64,000 nt of DNA from Wolinella sp963540505 (GTDB lineage: Bacteria > Campylobacterota > Campylobacteria > Campylobacterales > Helicobacteraceae), in the NCBI GenBank assembly GCA_963540505.1, contig CAUTMV010000003.1:124001-188000 (forward strand), in the 5' to 3' direction. Both the position numbers and the translations under genes were made by a program. The notes beneath the pieces are model-generated. The model ran no database searches, had not been told where the DNA came from, and saw only the letters and a list, made by a program, of their open reading frames with translations. This document shows, in pieces, positions 51,662-60,523 of this stretch (the stretch's first letter is position 1; each line of letters begins with the position of its first letter).

Positions 51662-52657
51662 CTATTTTAGTTTACTTAAATATTTTTGAAGAATATTCAC
51701 AGCCTCGCTAGCAAGCTCTTTACCCACAGGGAATCCAAGCTCTTCAAGCTTGTCTTTGATCTCTTCAAATGACTTTTTACCTAAGTTTTTTACCTCTTTT
51801 AGCCCATTCTCGCCCAGCAAAACAAGCTCACCAACAAGCTTGATTCCCCCCCGATCAAGGCAATTAAAAGATCGCGCACTTAGATTGAGCGATTCCACAG
51901 GTTGGATTAAAGGACGAATCTCCGAGCCATCATCATCTCCCGCTCCACTCTCTATAGAAGTGATATTCCACTCCGCATTAAAAACAGAGAGCTGCCCCTG
52001 TAGAACCGAAAGAGCGTCTTTGAAAGCCGTAGTCGGATCGATCAGACCATCAGTCTCCACCTCAAAAACAATCTTCTCATACGTCGGATTATCTTCGACG
52101 AGGATATTCTCAATCTCATAGGTCGCCTTTTTCACGGGCGTAAAGAAAGCGTCCAATGGAATATACCCCTCAGGGATAATCTCTCTCATATCTTCGCTGG
52201 GAACGTAACCGATTCCCCGCTGGATAATGAGCGAGAAGCTCAACTTCGCATCCTCATTAATCGTCGCAAGGTGCTGTGTCGGGGTTACCACATCCACTTG
52301 ATCATTCGCAAGATCTGCACCACTGATACTTTTTGAGCCTTTAAAGCTATATTCAAGAGTTACGCGCTCAGCCTCGCCACATAGCTTAAAGCGAATATTC
52401 TTAAGATTGACGATAAAAAGTGCTACATCTTCCATGATCCCGCGCACAGAATCAAACTCATGCGCTGCACCCTCAATCTTCAGTGCAATGGGCGCAAATC
52501 CAACCGAACTTCCGAGCAAAAGCCTTCTTAACGGGTGCGCCAAAGTAATCGCGTATCCGGACTCAAAAGGGAAGACCGATATTCTGACCCGATTCTTGCC
52601 TACCTCCTGGATAGAAACATCCGTCGGAATATAAGGAGAAGTTTTAATATATCTCAT
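51662..52657 (-). CDS. rpoA: RNA polymerase alpha subunit
   Basis: 331 residues: N-terminal dimerisation and assembly domain (GYAITLAHPLRRLLLGSSVG is the conserved strand) and a C-terminal domain (about 250-331, LNLSARSFNCLDRGGIK and KKSFEEIKDKLEELGFP) that contacts UP elements and activators. Placed between rpsD and rplQ, as in most bacteria. Confidence 0.98.
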   Translation of the reverse strand: MRYIKTSPYIPTDVSIQEVGKNRVRISVFPFESGYAITLAHPLRRLLLGSSVGFAPIALKIEGAAHEFDSVRGIMEDVALFIVNLKNIRFKLCGEAERVTLEYSFKGSKSISGADLANDQVDVVTPTQHLATINEDAKLSFSLIIQRGIGYVPSEDMREIIPEGYIPLDAFFTPVKKATYEIENILVEDNPTYEKIVFEVETDGLIDPTTAFKDALSVLQGQLSVFNAEWNITSIESGAGDDDGSEIRPLIQPVESLNLSARSFNCLDRGGIKLVGELVLLGENGLKEVKNLGKKSFEEIKDKLEELGFPVGKELASEAVNILQKYLSKLK

Positions 52658-52672
52658 GAATCCCCTCCTAGA

Positions 52673-53299
52673 TTACTTAGAATATAGCTCGACGATAAGT
52701 CTCTCTTCAACGGGGATAGCAACCTCTTCTCGCTCAGGAGATCGTGTGAAGATTCCAAAGACTTTCGCCTGATCCACATCAACCCAAGGGGCGATTCCCG
52801 TCTGCTTAGTCAGCTCTATGGCTCGCTGGATTTGGGGATTGTTTTTGCTCTTCTCGCGAACTTCGATCTTCTGCCCGGGAAGCACCATGTATGAGGGGAT
52901 ATTCACTCGTTTGCCATCTACAAGAATGTGTCCATGGCTAACCATCTGTCGCGCGAAACGCCGTGTCGTCGCAAAGCCCATTCGATAAACGACATTATCC
53001 AGCCGTCGTTCCAAAAGCTTGATAAGCAACTCCCCTGTGTTTCCTTCAAGTCGATTCGCCTCTTGAAAGATTCCCCTAAATTGCTTCTCGGAAATCCCAT
53101 ACATGAATTTTGCTTTTTGCTTCTCACGAAGCTGCAAACCATACTCGGAGATTTTGCCTCGCCTCTGACCATGCTGCCCTGGAGCATAAGGTCGCTTCTC
53201 CAAAGAGCTCTTCCCGGAAAGCCTTCGCTCACCTTTAAGGCTAAGACTTACCCCGAATCTTCTCTCGATCTTCTCTACCGGTCCTCTATATCTCGCCAT
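52673..53299 (-). CDS. rpsD: Ribosomal protein uS4
   Basis: 208 residues: MARYRGPVEKIERRFG start and an S4 RNA-binding domain (about 98-160, RRLDNVVYRMGFATTRRFAR). The zinc-binding cysteines seen in some S4 proteins are absent, so this is the C-minus form. S4 initiates 30S assembly and in enterics represses the alpha operon. Confidence 0.98.
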   Translation of the reverse strand: MARYRGPVEKIERRFGVSLSLKGERRLSGKSSLEKRPYAPGQHGQRRGKISEYGLQLREKQKAKFMYGISEKQFRGIFQEANRLEGNTGELLIKLLERRLDNVVYRMGFATTRRFARQMVSHGHILVDGKRVNIPSYMVLPGQKIEVREKSKNNPQIQRAIELTKQTGIAPWVDVDQAKVFGIFTRSPEREEVAIPVEERLIVELYSK

Positions 53300-53314
53300 T
53301 TCTCTCTCCTTAAC

Positions 53315-53710
53315 TTACACGCGTCGGCGTTTTGGGGGTCTACATCCATTATGAGGCAATGGAGTTACGTCTTTGAACCACAACACCCTAATTCCCTCAA
53401 TAGAGCCGAGACTTTTCACCGCTGTCTCGCGTCCACTTCCGGGTCCTTGAATCTTCACGCCAAGCTCTTTGATTCCGTGCTCTTTGGCTTTAGCCACTGC
53501 ATCTTCCACAGCTTGTTGCGCTGCGTATGGTGTGGATTTTTTGCTTCCTTTGAAACCCAACGCACCTGCAGTGCTCCAGCAGATGACATTCCCCATCTCA
53601 TCGCTAATGGTTACGTTTGTATTATTAAACGTCGCGGCGATATGGATAACGCCCCGAGCGATATTCTTCTTAACAACCCTCTTTTTGCCAGCTATTTTTC
53701 TTTTTGCCAT
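53315..53710 (-). CDS. rpsK: Ribosomal protein uS11
   Basis: 131 residues. GVIHIAATFNNTNVTISDE and the C-terminal DVTPLPHNGCRPPKRRRV are diagnostic of uS11, part of the 30S platform. It starts three bases after rpsM and ends 15 bases before rpsD. Confidence 0.98.
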   Translation of the reverse strand: MAKRKIAGKKRVVKKNIARGVIHIAATFNNTNVTISDEMGNVICWSTAGALGFKGSKKSTPYAAQQAVEDAVAKAKEHGIKELGVKIQGPGSGRETAVKSLGSIEGIRVLWFKDVTPLPHNGCRPPKRRRV

Positions 53711-53713
53711 TCC

Positions 53714-54088
53714 CTACCCCTTATTTGCTGCACTACCGACAGTTTTTCGCTTACCCTTTCGTGTTCGAGCATTATTTTTTGTCGTTTGACCTCTCACGGG
53801 AAGCCCTTTACGATGTCGAAGCCCACGATAGCTTCCAGTATCCATAAGCGCTTTGATATCCATTGTAACCTTTTTGCGCAGATCACCCTCAACGGCATAA
53901 CCCTCTTGAATCTTCTTGCTAATGAGCGAAACTTCGCCCTCGCTCAAATCCTGGACGCGCTTATCGGGAGAGATATTCACGGCAGAGAGAATATCGCGTG
54001 AACTTTTAAGACCGATTCCATAGATGTATGTCAATGCATACTCGATCCTCTTTTTTTTTGGTAAATCAACACCTGAAATCCTTGCCAT
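53714..54088 (-). CDS. rpsM: Ribosomal protein uS13
   Basis: 124 residues. MARISGVDLPKKKRIEYALT, GSYRGLRHRKGLPVRGQTTK and a basic tail are typical of uS13 in the 30S head. It begins three bases after rpmJ. Confidence 0.98.
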   Translation of the reverse strand: MARISGVDLPKKKRIEYALTYIYGIGLKSSRDILSAVNISPDKRVQDLSEGEVSLISKKIQEGYAVEGDLRKKVTMDIKALMDTGSYRGLRHRKGLPVRGQTTKNNARTRKGKRKTVGSAANKG

Positions 54089-54091
54089 GCC

Positions 54092-54205
54092 TTATCCTTG
54101 TCTCTGTTTGTGTTTAGGGGTGCTGCAGATTACTCTGACAATCCCTTTTCTCTTGATAATTTTGCATTTATCACACATTTTTTTAACTGATGGTCTCACT
54201 TTCAT
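54092..54205 (-). CDS. rpmJ: Ribosomal protein bL36
   Basis: 37 codons starting MKVRPSVKKMCDKCKIIKRK and ending CSTPKHKQRQG. The Cys-x2-Cys...Cys-x4-His pattern is the zinc-binding (C-plus) form of bL36. It follows infA by 99 bases, a stretch in which I see a TTAAAAT -10-like sequence but no gene. Confidence 0.97.
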   Translation of the reverse strand: MKVRPSVKKMCDKCKIIKRKGIVRVICSTPKHKQRQG

Positions 54206-54304
54206 TGCTACTTACTCCTAAATTTTAACCAAAAAGTCCGAAACAACCGAGGATTAATTTAAACAAACCAAAGTCGGCGATTCTACACGAAGCTTAATTA
54301 AAAG

Positions 54305-54526
54305 CTACTTATACCTAAAGGTAATCCTGCCCTTATCCAAACTGTAAGGGGTAAGTTCGATTTTTACCTTATCGCCGGGCAAAATCTTAATGTAATGCAT
54401 TCGCATTCGCCCGGCAATATGACACAAAATCACGTGCTTGTTATTCTCAAGCTCTACCCTAAAAGTCGCATTAGGCAAGGCTTCGATTACCTTCCCATCC
54501 ACCTCTATCACGTCATCTTTTGCCAT
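54305..54526 (-). CDS. infA: Translation initiation factor IF-1
   Basis: 73 residues from the ATG at 54526: MAKDDVIEVDGKVIEALPNA and MRMHYIKILPGDKVKIELTP, an S1-like OB fold. GAGG lies five bases upstream; a GTG two codons earlier is less likely. IF-1 blocks the A site during initiation. It follows map closely. Confidence 0.97.
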   Translation of the reverse strand: MAKDDVIEVDGKVIEALPNATFRVELENNKHVILCHIAGRMRMHYIKILPGDKVKIELTPYSLDKGRITFRYK

Positions 54527-54534
54527 CTTCACCT

Positions 54535-55293
54535 CTACTCTTTTGACAATATTTCCGCTCTTCCCTTGATGATTGCCACAGCATGCTCGTGGTGACTTCC
54601 ATTTAGTCCATCACGAGAAACGACCGCCCATCGATCCGAGAGAATCTTCGCCTCGCTACTTTTTTGACAAATCATCGGTTCAATGCAAAATACCATGCCC
54701 TCGCGGATTTTCGGTCCTTGCTTATAATTGCTGCCCTCCAAATAGTTGGGAATCTCGGGCTCTTCATGAGGTCTGCGCCCAATTCCATGTCCGCAAAACC
54801 CATGCAGAGGGACAAAATTCCTCTGCAAAATAAATTGCTCGATCATATGGCTAAGCTCCTTGAAGCGCATTCCTTCGCGGATTTTGTCAATCGCAAACAA
54901 AAGCGCATCCTCAGAACACGCCATCAGCTTCTGATTGCCAGCAGAGACCTCGCCGATTCCAAAGGTAGCCGCAGCATCGCCATACCAGCCGTGATACTCC
55001 GTCCCGATATCCACCCCCAATATATCTCCCTCTTTGAGCTGATAAGTGCTCGGAATCCCATGAATAATCACCTCATTAACCGAGGTGCAAATCGCATTTG
55101 GGAATCCGTATAGCCCCTTGAATGCAGGGCGTGCATCTTGAGAACGTATAAAATCCTCCGCCATCTTATCCAGCTCTAAGAGAGAAATCCCGGGCTTTGC
55201 CTCTTTCTTGAGGAGCGAGATGGTTTGCGCGACAATGGAGTTTGCCTTTGCAAGCATCTCAATCTCCTCAGGCTTACGAATCGCAATGCTCAT
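54535..55293 (-). CDS. map: Type I methionine aminopeptidase
   Basis: 252 residues. Metal ligands lie in LGVDIGTEYHGWYGDAA, GFCGHGIGRRPHEEPEIPN and MVFCIEPMICQ, with the final Glu in NGSHHEHAV. It removes the initiator methionine from new proteins. The gene sits two bases after secY, the common spc-operon arrangement. Confidence 0.97.
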   Translation of the reverse strand: MSIAIRKPEEIEMLAKANSIVAQTISLLKKEAKPGISLLELDKMAEDFIRSQDARPAFKGLYGFPNAICTSVNEVIIHGIPSTYQLKEGDILGVDIGTEYHGWYGDAAATFGIGEVSAGNQKLMACSEDALLFAIDKIREGMRFKELSHMIEQFILQRNFVPLHGFCGHGIGRRPHEEPEIPNYLEGSNYKQGPKIREGMVFCIEPMICQKSSEAKILSDRWAVVSRDGLNGSHHEHAVAIIKGRAEILSKE

Positions 55294-55295
55294 CG

Positions 55296-56555
55296 TTACA
55301 GACCCACGGCACTTAGTGTCTGATACTTACTCATATAGATTTGAGCTTCAATCTTTCGCATGGTATCAATCGCAACCTGCACGACGATAAGCACCGCCGT
55401 CCCTCCAAAGTAGAAGGGCACGCCCATACCCTTGACGAGCACCCATGGCAGGGTGGAAATCAACGCCAAATAGAGCGACCCCCAAAAAGTCAGGCGGCTG
55501 GCTACTTCATTGAGGAAGCTTGCCGTCCCCTCGCCCGGTCTAAGCCCGGGGATAAAGCCACCTTGTCGCTTCAGATTCTCAGAAATATCTTTAGCGTTAA
55601 ATACAATCGAAGAGTAAAAATAGGCAAAAAAGATCACCAAAGCAAACATGATGACGTTGTAGGCATAGCCATTTGGACTCAAGAAATCCGCAATCGCCGT
55701 AACAGTCGAATTGCTGGAAGCCTGTAATAATGTCGCGGGAAACATCAAAATCGCAGAGGCAAAAATCGGCGGAATCACTCCGCTCAGATTCAACTTAATA
55801 GGAATGTAATTCATAATGCGACGATTTTGATTTTGCATCAGCACTTTGCGAGCATACGAGATATGGACGCGTCGCTCCCCAAGCTCGATGAAAATAATCG
55901 ACAGCACCGTCGCAATGATGATTGCTACAATCGCGAGCAATACGAGGAAGTTGATTTCGCCGGTATTCACAAGCTTAAACGTGCCGCTAATCGCTGCGGG
56001 GATTCCCGATACGATTCCCGCAAAAATGATGAGACTAATCCCATTCCCGATTCCCCGCTGGGTAATCTGCTCGCCAATCCACATGAGCATCATTGTCCCC
56101 GCCAGCATCGAGAAAGCCGAAACGGCAATGAAAACATTCATATCAATAAGAATCGCACCCTGCGAGCCCCCGCCGATACTCCTAAGCCCGATTGAAACCC
56201 CAATCGCCTGCACGAGGGTGATCCCAACCGTCGCATAACGGACAATCTGCATATATTTGACCATGCTATCGCGCTCTTTTTTCATCTTCGCAAGGGAGGG
56301 AAAAGTCGCGGCAAGAAGCTCCATGATGATCGAAGCGGTAATGTAGGGCATAATCCCCAGAGATATGATACTAAGGCGTTCAACGGCATTACCGCTAAAC
56401 ATGTTGAAAAGCCCAAGAGCGTTGTTTGCATTGCTGTCAAAGAAAGATTTAATGACCGCTACATCAACACCGGGGACGGGGACATACGCCAACACCCGAT
56501 AGGCTAGCAAAAAGCCGAGCGTGATGAGGATTTTGTTGACGATTGCCTTATTCAT
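55296..56555 (-). CDS. secY: Protein translocase subunit SecY
   Basis: 419 residues with ten membrane helices; VPVPGVDVAVIKSFF near the start, LGIMPYITASIIMEL, and GGFIPGLRPGEGTASFLNE (the cytoplasmic loop contacting SecA and the ribosome) are diagnostic. It is the channel for export and, with YidC, membrane insertion. Its ATG overlaps the rplO TAA by one base (TAATG). Confidence 0.98.
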   Translation of the reverse strand: MNKAIVNKILITLGFLLAYRVLAYVPVPGVDVAVIKSFFDSNANNALGLFNMFSGNAVERLSIISLGIMPYITASIIMELLAATFPSLAKMKKERDSMVKYMQIVRYATVGITLVQAIGVSIGLRSIGGGSQGAILIDMNVFIAVSAFSMLAGTMMLMWIGEQITQRGIGNGISLIIFAGIVSGIPAAISGTFKLVNTGEINFLVLLAIVAIIIATVLSIIFIELGERRVHISYARKVLMQNQNRRIMNYIPIKLNLSGVIPPIFASAILMFPATLLQASSNSTVTAIADFLSPNGYAYNVIMFALVIFFAYFYSSIVFNAKDISENLKRQGGFIPGLRPGEGTASFLNEVASRLTFWGSLYLALISTLPWVLVKGMGVPFYFGGTAVLIVVQVAIDTMRKIEAQIYMSKYQTLSAVGL

Positions 56556-56956
56556 TAGGCTCGTCCGCTTGTAGTAATTCGCTCATCTTCGATTTTGGAA
56601 GCCAGCTTGGAAGCACCCTTGCCGATAAGCTTAATCTTAAGCACTCCTGCAGGGAATCGATGAAGTGAAGCAATGCTATCAAAGGTAATTTTCTCCAGCT
56701 CCGCCACTTTGGCGATCTTCTCGATATTAATCGCATAAGGCTTTACAATCCGCGTGGTAAAGCCCACTTTTGGAAGTCGTCGCTGGAGCGGCTGTTGCCC
56801 CCCCTCAAAGCCTCGCTTCTCTTTGTAGCCGGTGCGCGCGGTCTGACCTTTGCCGCCACGTGTGGAGGTTTTTCCCATACCACTCCCCTGACCACGACCT
56901 ACTCGCTTGCGCTCTTTTACACTACCCAGCGCAGGTACTAGATTGTCTAATGCCAT
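56555..56956 (-). CDS. rplO: Ribosomal protein uL15
   Basis: 133 residues. GRGQGSGMGKTSTRGGKGQT and GFEGGQQPLQRRLPK are uL15 signatures. It is coupled to secY by a one-base overlap, as is common in spc operons, and starts nine bases after rpsE. Confidence 0.97.
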   Translation of the reverse strand: MALDNLVPALGSVKERKRVGRGQGSGMGKTSTRGGKGQTARTGYKEKRGFEGGQQPLQRRLPKVGFTTRIVKPYAINIEKIAKVAELEKITFDSIASLHRFPAGVLKIKLIGKGASKLASKIEDERITTSGRA

Positions 56957-56965
56957 AAATATTCC

Positions 56966-57406
56966 TTAAGCTTTAATTCGACTAAGTGCGTCGATCGTAG
57001 CACGCACGACGTTATAAGGGTTACTTGACCCTAGAGATTTTGTCAAAATGTCCTTGATTCCCACAAGCTCGATGACCGCGCGAGCAGAACCGCCGGCAAT
57101 GACGCCTGTTCCTTCGCTCGCAGGTTTTAGGAGAATCCTGCTCGCATTGTATTTATGCTCAATATCGTGGGGAATCGTCGTCCCTTTGACGTTGACCTGA
57201 ATGATATTTTTAAATGCATCATCAACAGCCTTTTTAATCGCATCGGGAACCTCTTTGGCTTTACCTAGACCAAATCCCACAAGACCGTTTCTGTTGCCTA
57301 CGACCACAAGGGCATTAAATCGAAATCTCCGACCGCCTTTGACGACTTTTGTAACCCTACCGATATTGACGACAACTTCTTGAAATTCTTCTCGATTAAT
57401 TTCCAT
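56966..57406 (-). CDS. rpsE: Ribosomal protein uS5
   Basis: 146 residues. RVTKVVKGGRRFRFNALVVV and GLGKAKEVPDAIKKA identify uS5, which helps decoding accuracy and mRNA unwinding at the entry channel. It is a little shorter than E. coli S5 (166 aa), lacking part of the N- and C-terminal extensions. Confidence 0.98.
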   Translation of the reverse strand: MEINREEFQEVVVNIGRVTKVVKGGRRFRFNALVVVGNRNGLVGFGLGKAKEVPDAIKKAVDDAFKNIIQVNVKGTTIPHDIEHKYNASRILLKPASEGTGVIAGGSARAVIELVGIKDILTKSLGSSNPYNVVRATIDALSRIKA

Positions 57407-57415
57407 TTTTACCCC

Positions 57416-57772
57416 TTACAGACTGATTCCGTTCTCTCGGAGAGAGTCCGCAAAACTAGCAACAACCCCGTGATAAAGGTAGCCGTTACGATCAAAAATC
57501 GCCTCTTTGATTCCCGCCTCTTTAAGCACAACCGCAAAAGAAGCAGCCGTCTTTTTCGCCTCCTCTTTGGTGCTTCCAAAGCCAAGTTTTTTGCCATCAA
57601 CACTCGCGAGTGTTACGCCACTCTCATCATTAATCGCTTGGGCGTATAGATGCTTGTTAGAGCGAAATAGGGAAATCCTAGGCTTTTGCGCCGTTCCGAA
57701 AATCTTGCCCCGCACGCGCAACTTCCGTTTATTTCGTAGAGAATTTTTCCTCTTGAGTACTTTTTCCAACAT
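57416..57772 (-). CDS. rplR: Ribosomal protein uL18
   Basis: 118 residues. RVRGKIFGTAQKPRISLFRS, NKHLYAQAINDESG and FDRNGYLYHGVVASFADSLR are the 5S rRNA-binding uL18 motifs. Confidence 0.97.
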   Translation of the reverse strand: MLEKVLKRKNSLRNKRKLRVRGKIFGTAQKPRISLFRSNKHLYAQAINDESGVTLASVDGKKLGFGSTKEEAKKTAASFAVVLKEAGIKEAIFDRNGYLYHGVVASFADSLRENGISL

Positions 57773-57781
57773 AATCTTTCC

Positions 57782-58318
57782 TTACTTCTTGGAGGTCTTA
57801 CCGGCTTTGCGAATAATGGTCTCATCGCTATACTTCACACCTTTGCCTTTGTAAGGTTCAGGTGGTCGGAACTCCCGAATCTCCGCAGCAATCTGACCGA
57901 TCTGCTGCTTATCGCTCCCTTTGATAGTAATGAGGTTCTTATCCACGCTCATCTCCACACCCTCGGGAATCGGATAGTTAATAGGATGCGAGAATCCTAA
58001 AATCAGCTCAAGCGTCTTGCCCTTGACTGCGGCTTTGTAACCAACTCCGTTAATCTCAAGCTGTTTGCTAAAGCCTGTAGATAGACCAACTACGATGTTA
58101 TTGGCTAGCGCACGATAAGTGCCCCAAAAAGCTTTAGATTGAGCATCTTCGCCACCTAGCTTCAATACAAGCTCGCTATTTGCGACCTCCATCCCCACAC
58201 GACCGTATGTCTCAAGGGATTTCTGAAGCTTCCCTTTAGTAAACACAATTTTGCTTCCTTCAATCTTGACTTCAACGCCATTTGGAATGCTAATAGGTTT
58301 CTTCCCGATTCTTGACAT
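57782..58318 (-). CDS. rplF: Ribosomal protein uL6
   Basis: 178 residues with two related domains: MSRIGKKPISIPNGVEVKIE at the start and RPPEPYKGKGVKYSDETIIR-type C-terminal motif for 23S rRNA near the sarcin-ricin loop. Length is typical. Confidence 0.98.
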   Translation of the reverse strand: MSRIGKKPISIPNGVEVKIEGSKIVFTKGKLQKSLETYGRVGMEVANSELVLKLGGEDAQSKAFWGTYRALANNIVVGLSTGFSKQLEINGVGYKAAVKGKTLELILGFSHPINYPIPEGVEMSVDKNLITIKGSDKQQIGQIAAEIREFRPPEPYKGKGVKYSDETIIRKAGKTSKK

Positions 58319-58327
58319 TTTATTTCC

Positions 58328-58723
58328 TTACCAAATGCTACAAAGTGCTTCGCCGCCGACATTGGCTTTGTAAGCTTCTTCATTGCCGATCACACCCCTA
58401 GAAGTGCTCACGACAATAATCCCGTAGCCGTTTTTAAAACGTTTAAGCTCCGCGCGCCCTTTGTAAATCCGTCGCCCGGGCTTGCTAATCCGCTTAATCT
58501 CATTAATAACCGAACGCCCTTTGTCGTCATATTTCAAGACCACGCTAATAGACTGTTTCCCCTCTTTATCGATCACTTTGTAGCTCTCAATAAAGCCCTT
58601 CGCCTGAAACACTTCCAAGATAGAGACTACGATTTTCGCGTAATAGAGCGTCGTATAATCTAGCCGTCTCATGGACGCATTTCTGATTCTCGTTAGGGAA
58701 TCCGCGATAATATCATTTACCAT
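58328..58723 (-). CDS. rpsH: Ribosomal protein uS8
   Basis: 131 residues: MVNDIIADSLTRIRNASMRR and the C-terminal YGIIVVSTSRGVIGNEEAYK motif that binds 16S rRNA. S8 is the spc-operon repressor in enterics; no matching operator was sought here. Confidence 0.98.
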   Translation of the reverse strand: MVNDIIADSLTRIRNASMRRLDYTTLYYAKIVVSILEVFQAKGFIESYKVIDKEGKQSISVVLKYDDKGRSVINEIKRISKPGRRIYKGRAELKRFKNGYGIIVVSTSRGVIGNEEAYKANVGGEALCSIW

Positions 58724-58732
58724 TTTTTATCC

Positions 58733-58918
58733 TTACCAGCTAGCTTTTCGTAACCCGGGAATAAGTCCCTCATTGCCCATCTTGCGTAGGCAAACTCGGC
58801 AGAGACCGAAATCTCGATACACGGAGTGAGGTCGCCCGCAAATTTGGCATCTCGTGTAAGCCCGCACTTTGAATTTTGGTTTTCGATTAGTCTTTGCCAC
58901 TATTGATTTTTTAGCCAT
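58733..58918 (-). CDS. rpsN: Ribosomal protein uS14, zinc-ribbon form
   Basis: 61 residues from the ATG at 58918 (AAGGA seven bases upstream). CQICGRPHSVYRDFGLCRVC supplies two CxxC pairs, so this is the short zinc-binding form. It overlaps the end of rplE by eight bases. Confidence 0.97.
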   Translation of the reverse strand: MAKKSIVAKTNRKPKFKVRAYTRCQICGRPHSVYRDFGLCRVCLRKMGNEGLIPGLRKASW

Positions 58919-59465
58919 TGCTTCTTCCTTTTGCAAAAGGCATGCCAAATAGCTCGAGCATTTTGAACGCCTCTTTGTCGTTATTCGTCGTAGTTACCAT
59001 TGTGATATTCATCCCGTGACTTACCATAATATCGTCGTAGACAACTTCCGGGAACATCAGCTGCTCGTTAAGACCAAAGCTGTAATTTCCCCGACCATCA
59101 AAGCCGTTGCGTGGAACACCTCGGAAGTCTTTCACTCTTGGAAGCGCGATTTTAATGAGCTTCTCAAGGAAGTTATACATCTGATTCCCGCGCAAAGTAA
59201 CCTTCACACCCATAGGCATACCCTCGCGCATTTTAAAGCCCGCTACAGACTTCTTCGCTTTGGTAATAACCGCTCTTTGACCGGCAATGAGCGAGATGGT
59301 ATCGGCGATATTTTGCATAACTTTGGTATCTTTGGCGTAATCCCCCGCACCGACACTAATAACGATCTTATCAAGCTTTGGAAGAAGCATGGGATTCTTA
59401 ATCTCCAGCTCTTTGGCTAGCTTGCCCTTTAGCTCTTCATTGTAGAGTTTTCTTAGTTGATACAT
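58911..59465 (-). CDS. rplE: Ribosomal protein uL5
   Basis: 184 residues. NPMLLPKLDKIVISVGAGDY, GQRAVITKAKKSVAGFKMRE and GRGNYSFGLNEQLMFPE are uL5 signatures; it binds 5S rRNA and contacts the P-site tRNA. It begins five bases after rplX. Confidence 0.98.
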   Translation of the reverse strand: MYQLRKLYNEELKGKLAKELEIKNPMLLPKLDKIVISVGAGDYAKDTKVMQNIADTISLIAGQRAVITKAKKSVAGFKMREGMPMGVKVTLRGNQMYNFLEKLIKIALPRVKDFRGVPRNGFDGRGNYSFGLNEQLMFPEVVYDDIMVSHGMNITMVTTTNNDKEAFKMLELFGMPFAKGRSNG

Positions 59466-59470
59466 AGATC

Positions 59471-59701
59471 CTACGCCTCCACTTTCTTAACATTAGAGAT
59501 GTGTATAGGCATCTCCTTGCTGACAAAGCCACCTTTGGGATTTTGCTCGCTGGTTTTCACGCTCTTTTTGACTACTTTACAACCCGCTACAACAACTTGC
59601 GAGCTTTTGGGCAAAACGCGAAGAACCTCAGCAACTTTCCCTTTATCATCTCCGGCAATTACCTGAACCTGATCACCCTTTTTAATTTTCAACTTAACCA
59701 T
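59471..59701 (-). CDS. rplX: Ribosomal protein uL24
   Basis: 76 residues, shorter than E. coli (104), with the KOW motif KKGDQVQVIAGDDKGKVAEV near the start and GGFVSKEMPIHISNV at the end. An early 50S assembly protein. Its ATG overlaps the rplN stop (TAATG). Confidence 0.97.
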   Translation of the reverse strand: MVKLKIKKGDQVQVIAGDDKGKVAEVLRVLPKSSQVVVAGCKVVKKSVKTSEQNPKGGFVSKEMPIHISNVKKVEA

Positions 59702-60069
59702 TAGAGCACCTCCGGCGCAAGAGAGACGATTTTCATAAAGTTGGCATACCGCACTTCCCGCCCCACAGGACCAAAAATACGCGTTCCAATCGGTTCTCGC
59801 TTGCTATCCAAAATCACGGCTGCATTATCATCAAAGCGAATGAGCGAGCCATTTCCTCGATGGATCTCTTTTTTTGTGCGGACAACAACCGCCTTAACAA
59901 CCTGACCCTTTTTGATCTTTCCATTTGGGAGAGCCTTCTTAACCGAAGCCACAATCACATCGCCGATGGTGGCATATCGTCTCTTGCTTCCGCCAAGAAC
60001 CTTAATGCACATCACCTCTTTCGCACCGCTATTATCAGCGACCGTTAATCTTGTAAAACTCTGAATCAT
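59701..60069 (-). CDS. rplN: Ribosomal protein uL14
   Basis: 122 residues. MIQSFTRLTVADNSGAKEVM, and GSLIRFDDNAAVILD further on, are diagnostic. It overlaps rpsQ by four bases (ATGA) and rplX by one. Confidence 0.98.
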   Translation of the reverse strand: MIQSFTRLTVADNSGAKEVMCIKVLGGSKRRYATIGDVIVASVKKALPNGKIKKGQVVKAVVVRTKKEIHRGNGSLIRFDDNAAVILDSKREPIGTRIFGPVGREVRYANFMKIVSLAPEVL

Positions 60070-60332
60070 GCTTCAACTCCTACCGAAAGGACTTTGTGCA
60101 GATTGAATGCTTTGCGCTTAGAGAGTGGACGACACTCAATTGCCTCAATCACATCTCCCACTTTGACTGCATTATTTTCATCATGCACGATGTATTTCTT
60201 AAATCTCTTAACAATCTTGCGATACCTAGGGTGGATGACCCTCCTCTCAACAAGAATCGTCACACTTTTGTCGCCTGCTTTGGAGACGACCCTGCCTTGG
60301 ATTATCCTCTTGTGTGCTTGTTCCGTATTCAT
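60066..60332 (-). CDS. rpsQ: Ribosomal protein uS17
   Basis: 88 residues with an OB fold. VVSKAGDKSVTILVERRVIH, and the C-terminal IEAIECRPLSKRKAF, are typical of uS17. It starts two bases after rpmC. Confidence 0.97.
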   Translation of the reverse strand: MNTEQAHKRIIQGRVVSKAGDKSVTILVERRVIHPRYRKIVKRFKKYIVHDENNAVKVGDVIEAIECRPLSKRKAFNLHKVLSVGVEA

Positions 60333-60334
60333 GA

Positions 60335-60523
60335 TTAACCCTCTTTCGCCGCAAGAGCCGTGTTGATTCTGGCGATATCCTTGCGGACGACCTTAATCTC
60401 GTTGGGATTACTAAGCTGCATGGTTTTGAGCTTGAGTTTAAGCTCAAAGAGCAACGACCTCTTCTCCTTAAGCAGCTTTTGCAACGCTGCTACCTCTTGA
60501 TCTTTAATCTCAGTAAATTTCAT
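60335..60523 (-). CDS. rpmC: Ribosomal protein uL29
   Basis: 62 residues from the ATG at 60523: MKFTEIKDQEVAALQKLLKE, two helices, ending RINTALAAKEG. It lies beside the nascent-chain exit. It overlaps the end of rplP by 14 bases; the frame could start four codons earlier but the shorter start fits the family. Confidence 0.95.
   Translation of the reverse strand: MKFTEIKDQEVAALQKLLKEKRSLLFELKLKLKTMQLSNPNEIKVVRKDIARINTALAAKEG

Noticed and set aside
52928..54001. 357-codon plus-strand ORF opposite rpsD, rpsK and rpsM
   Set aside because: It is an antisense shadow of three intact, conserved ribosomal genes.
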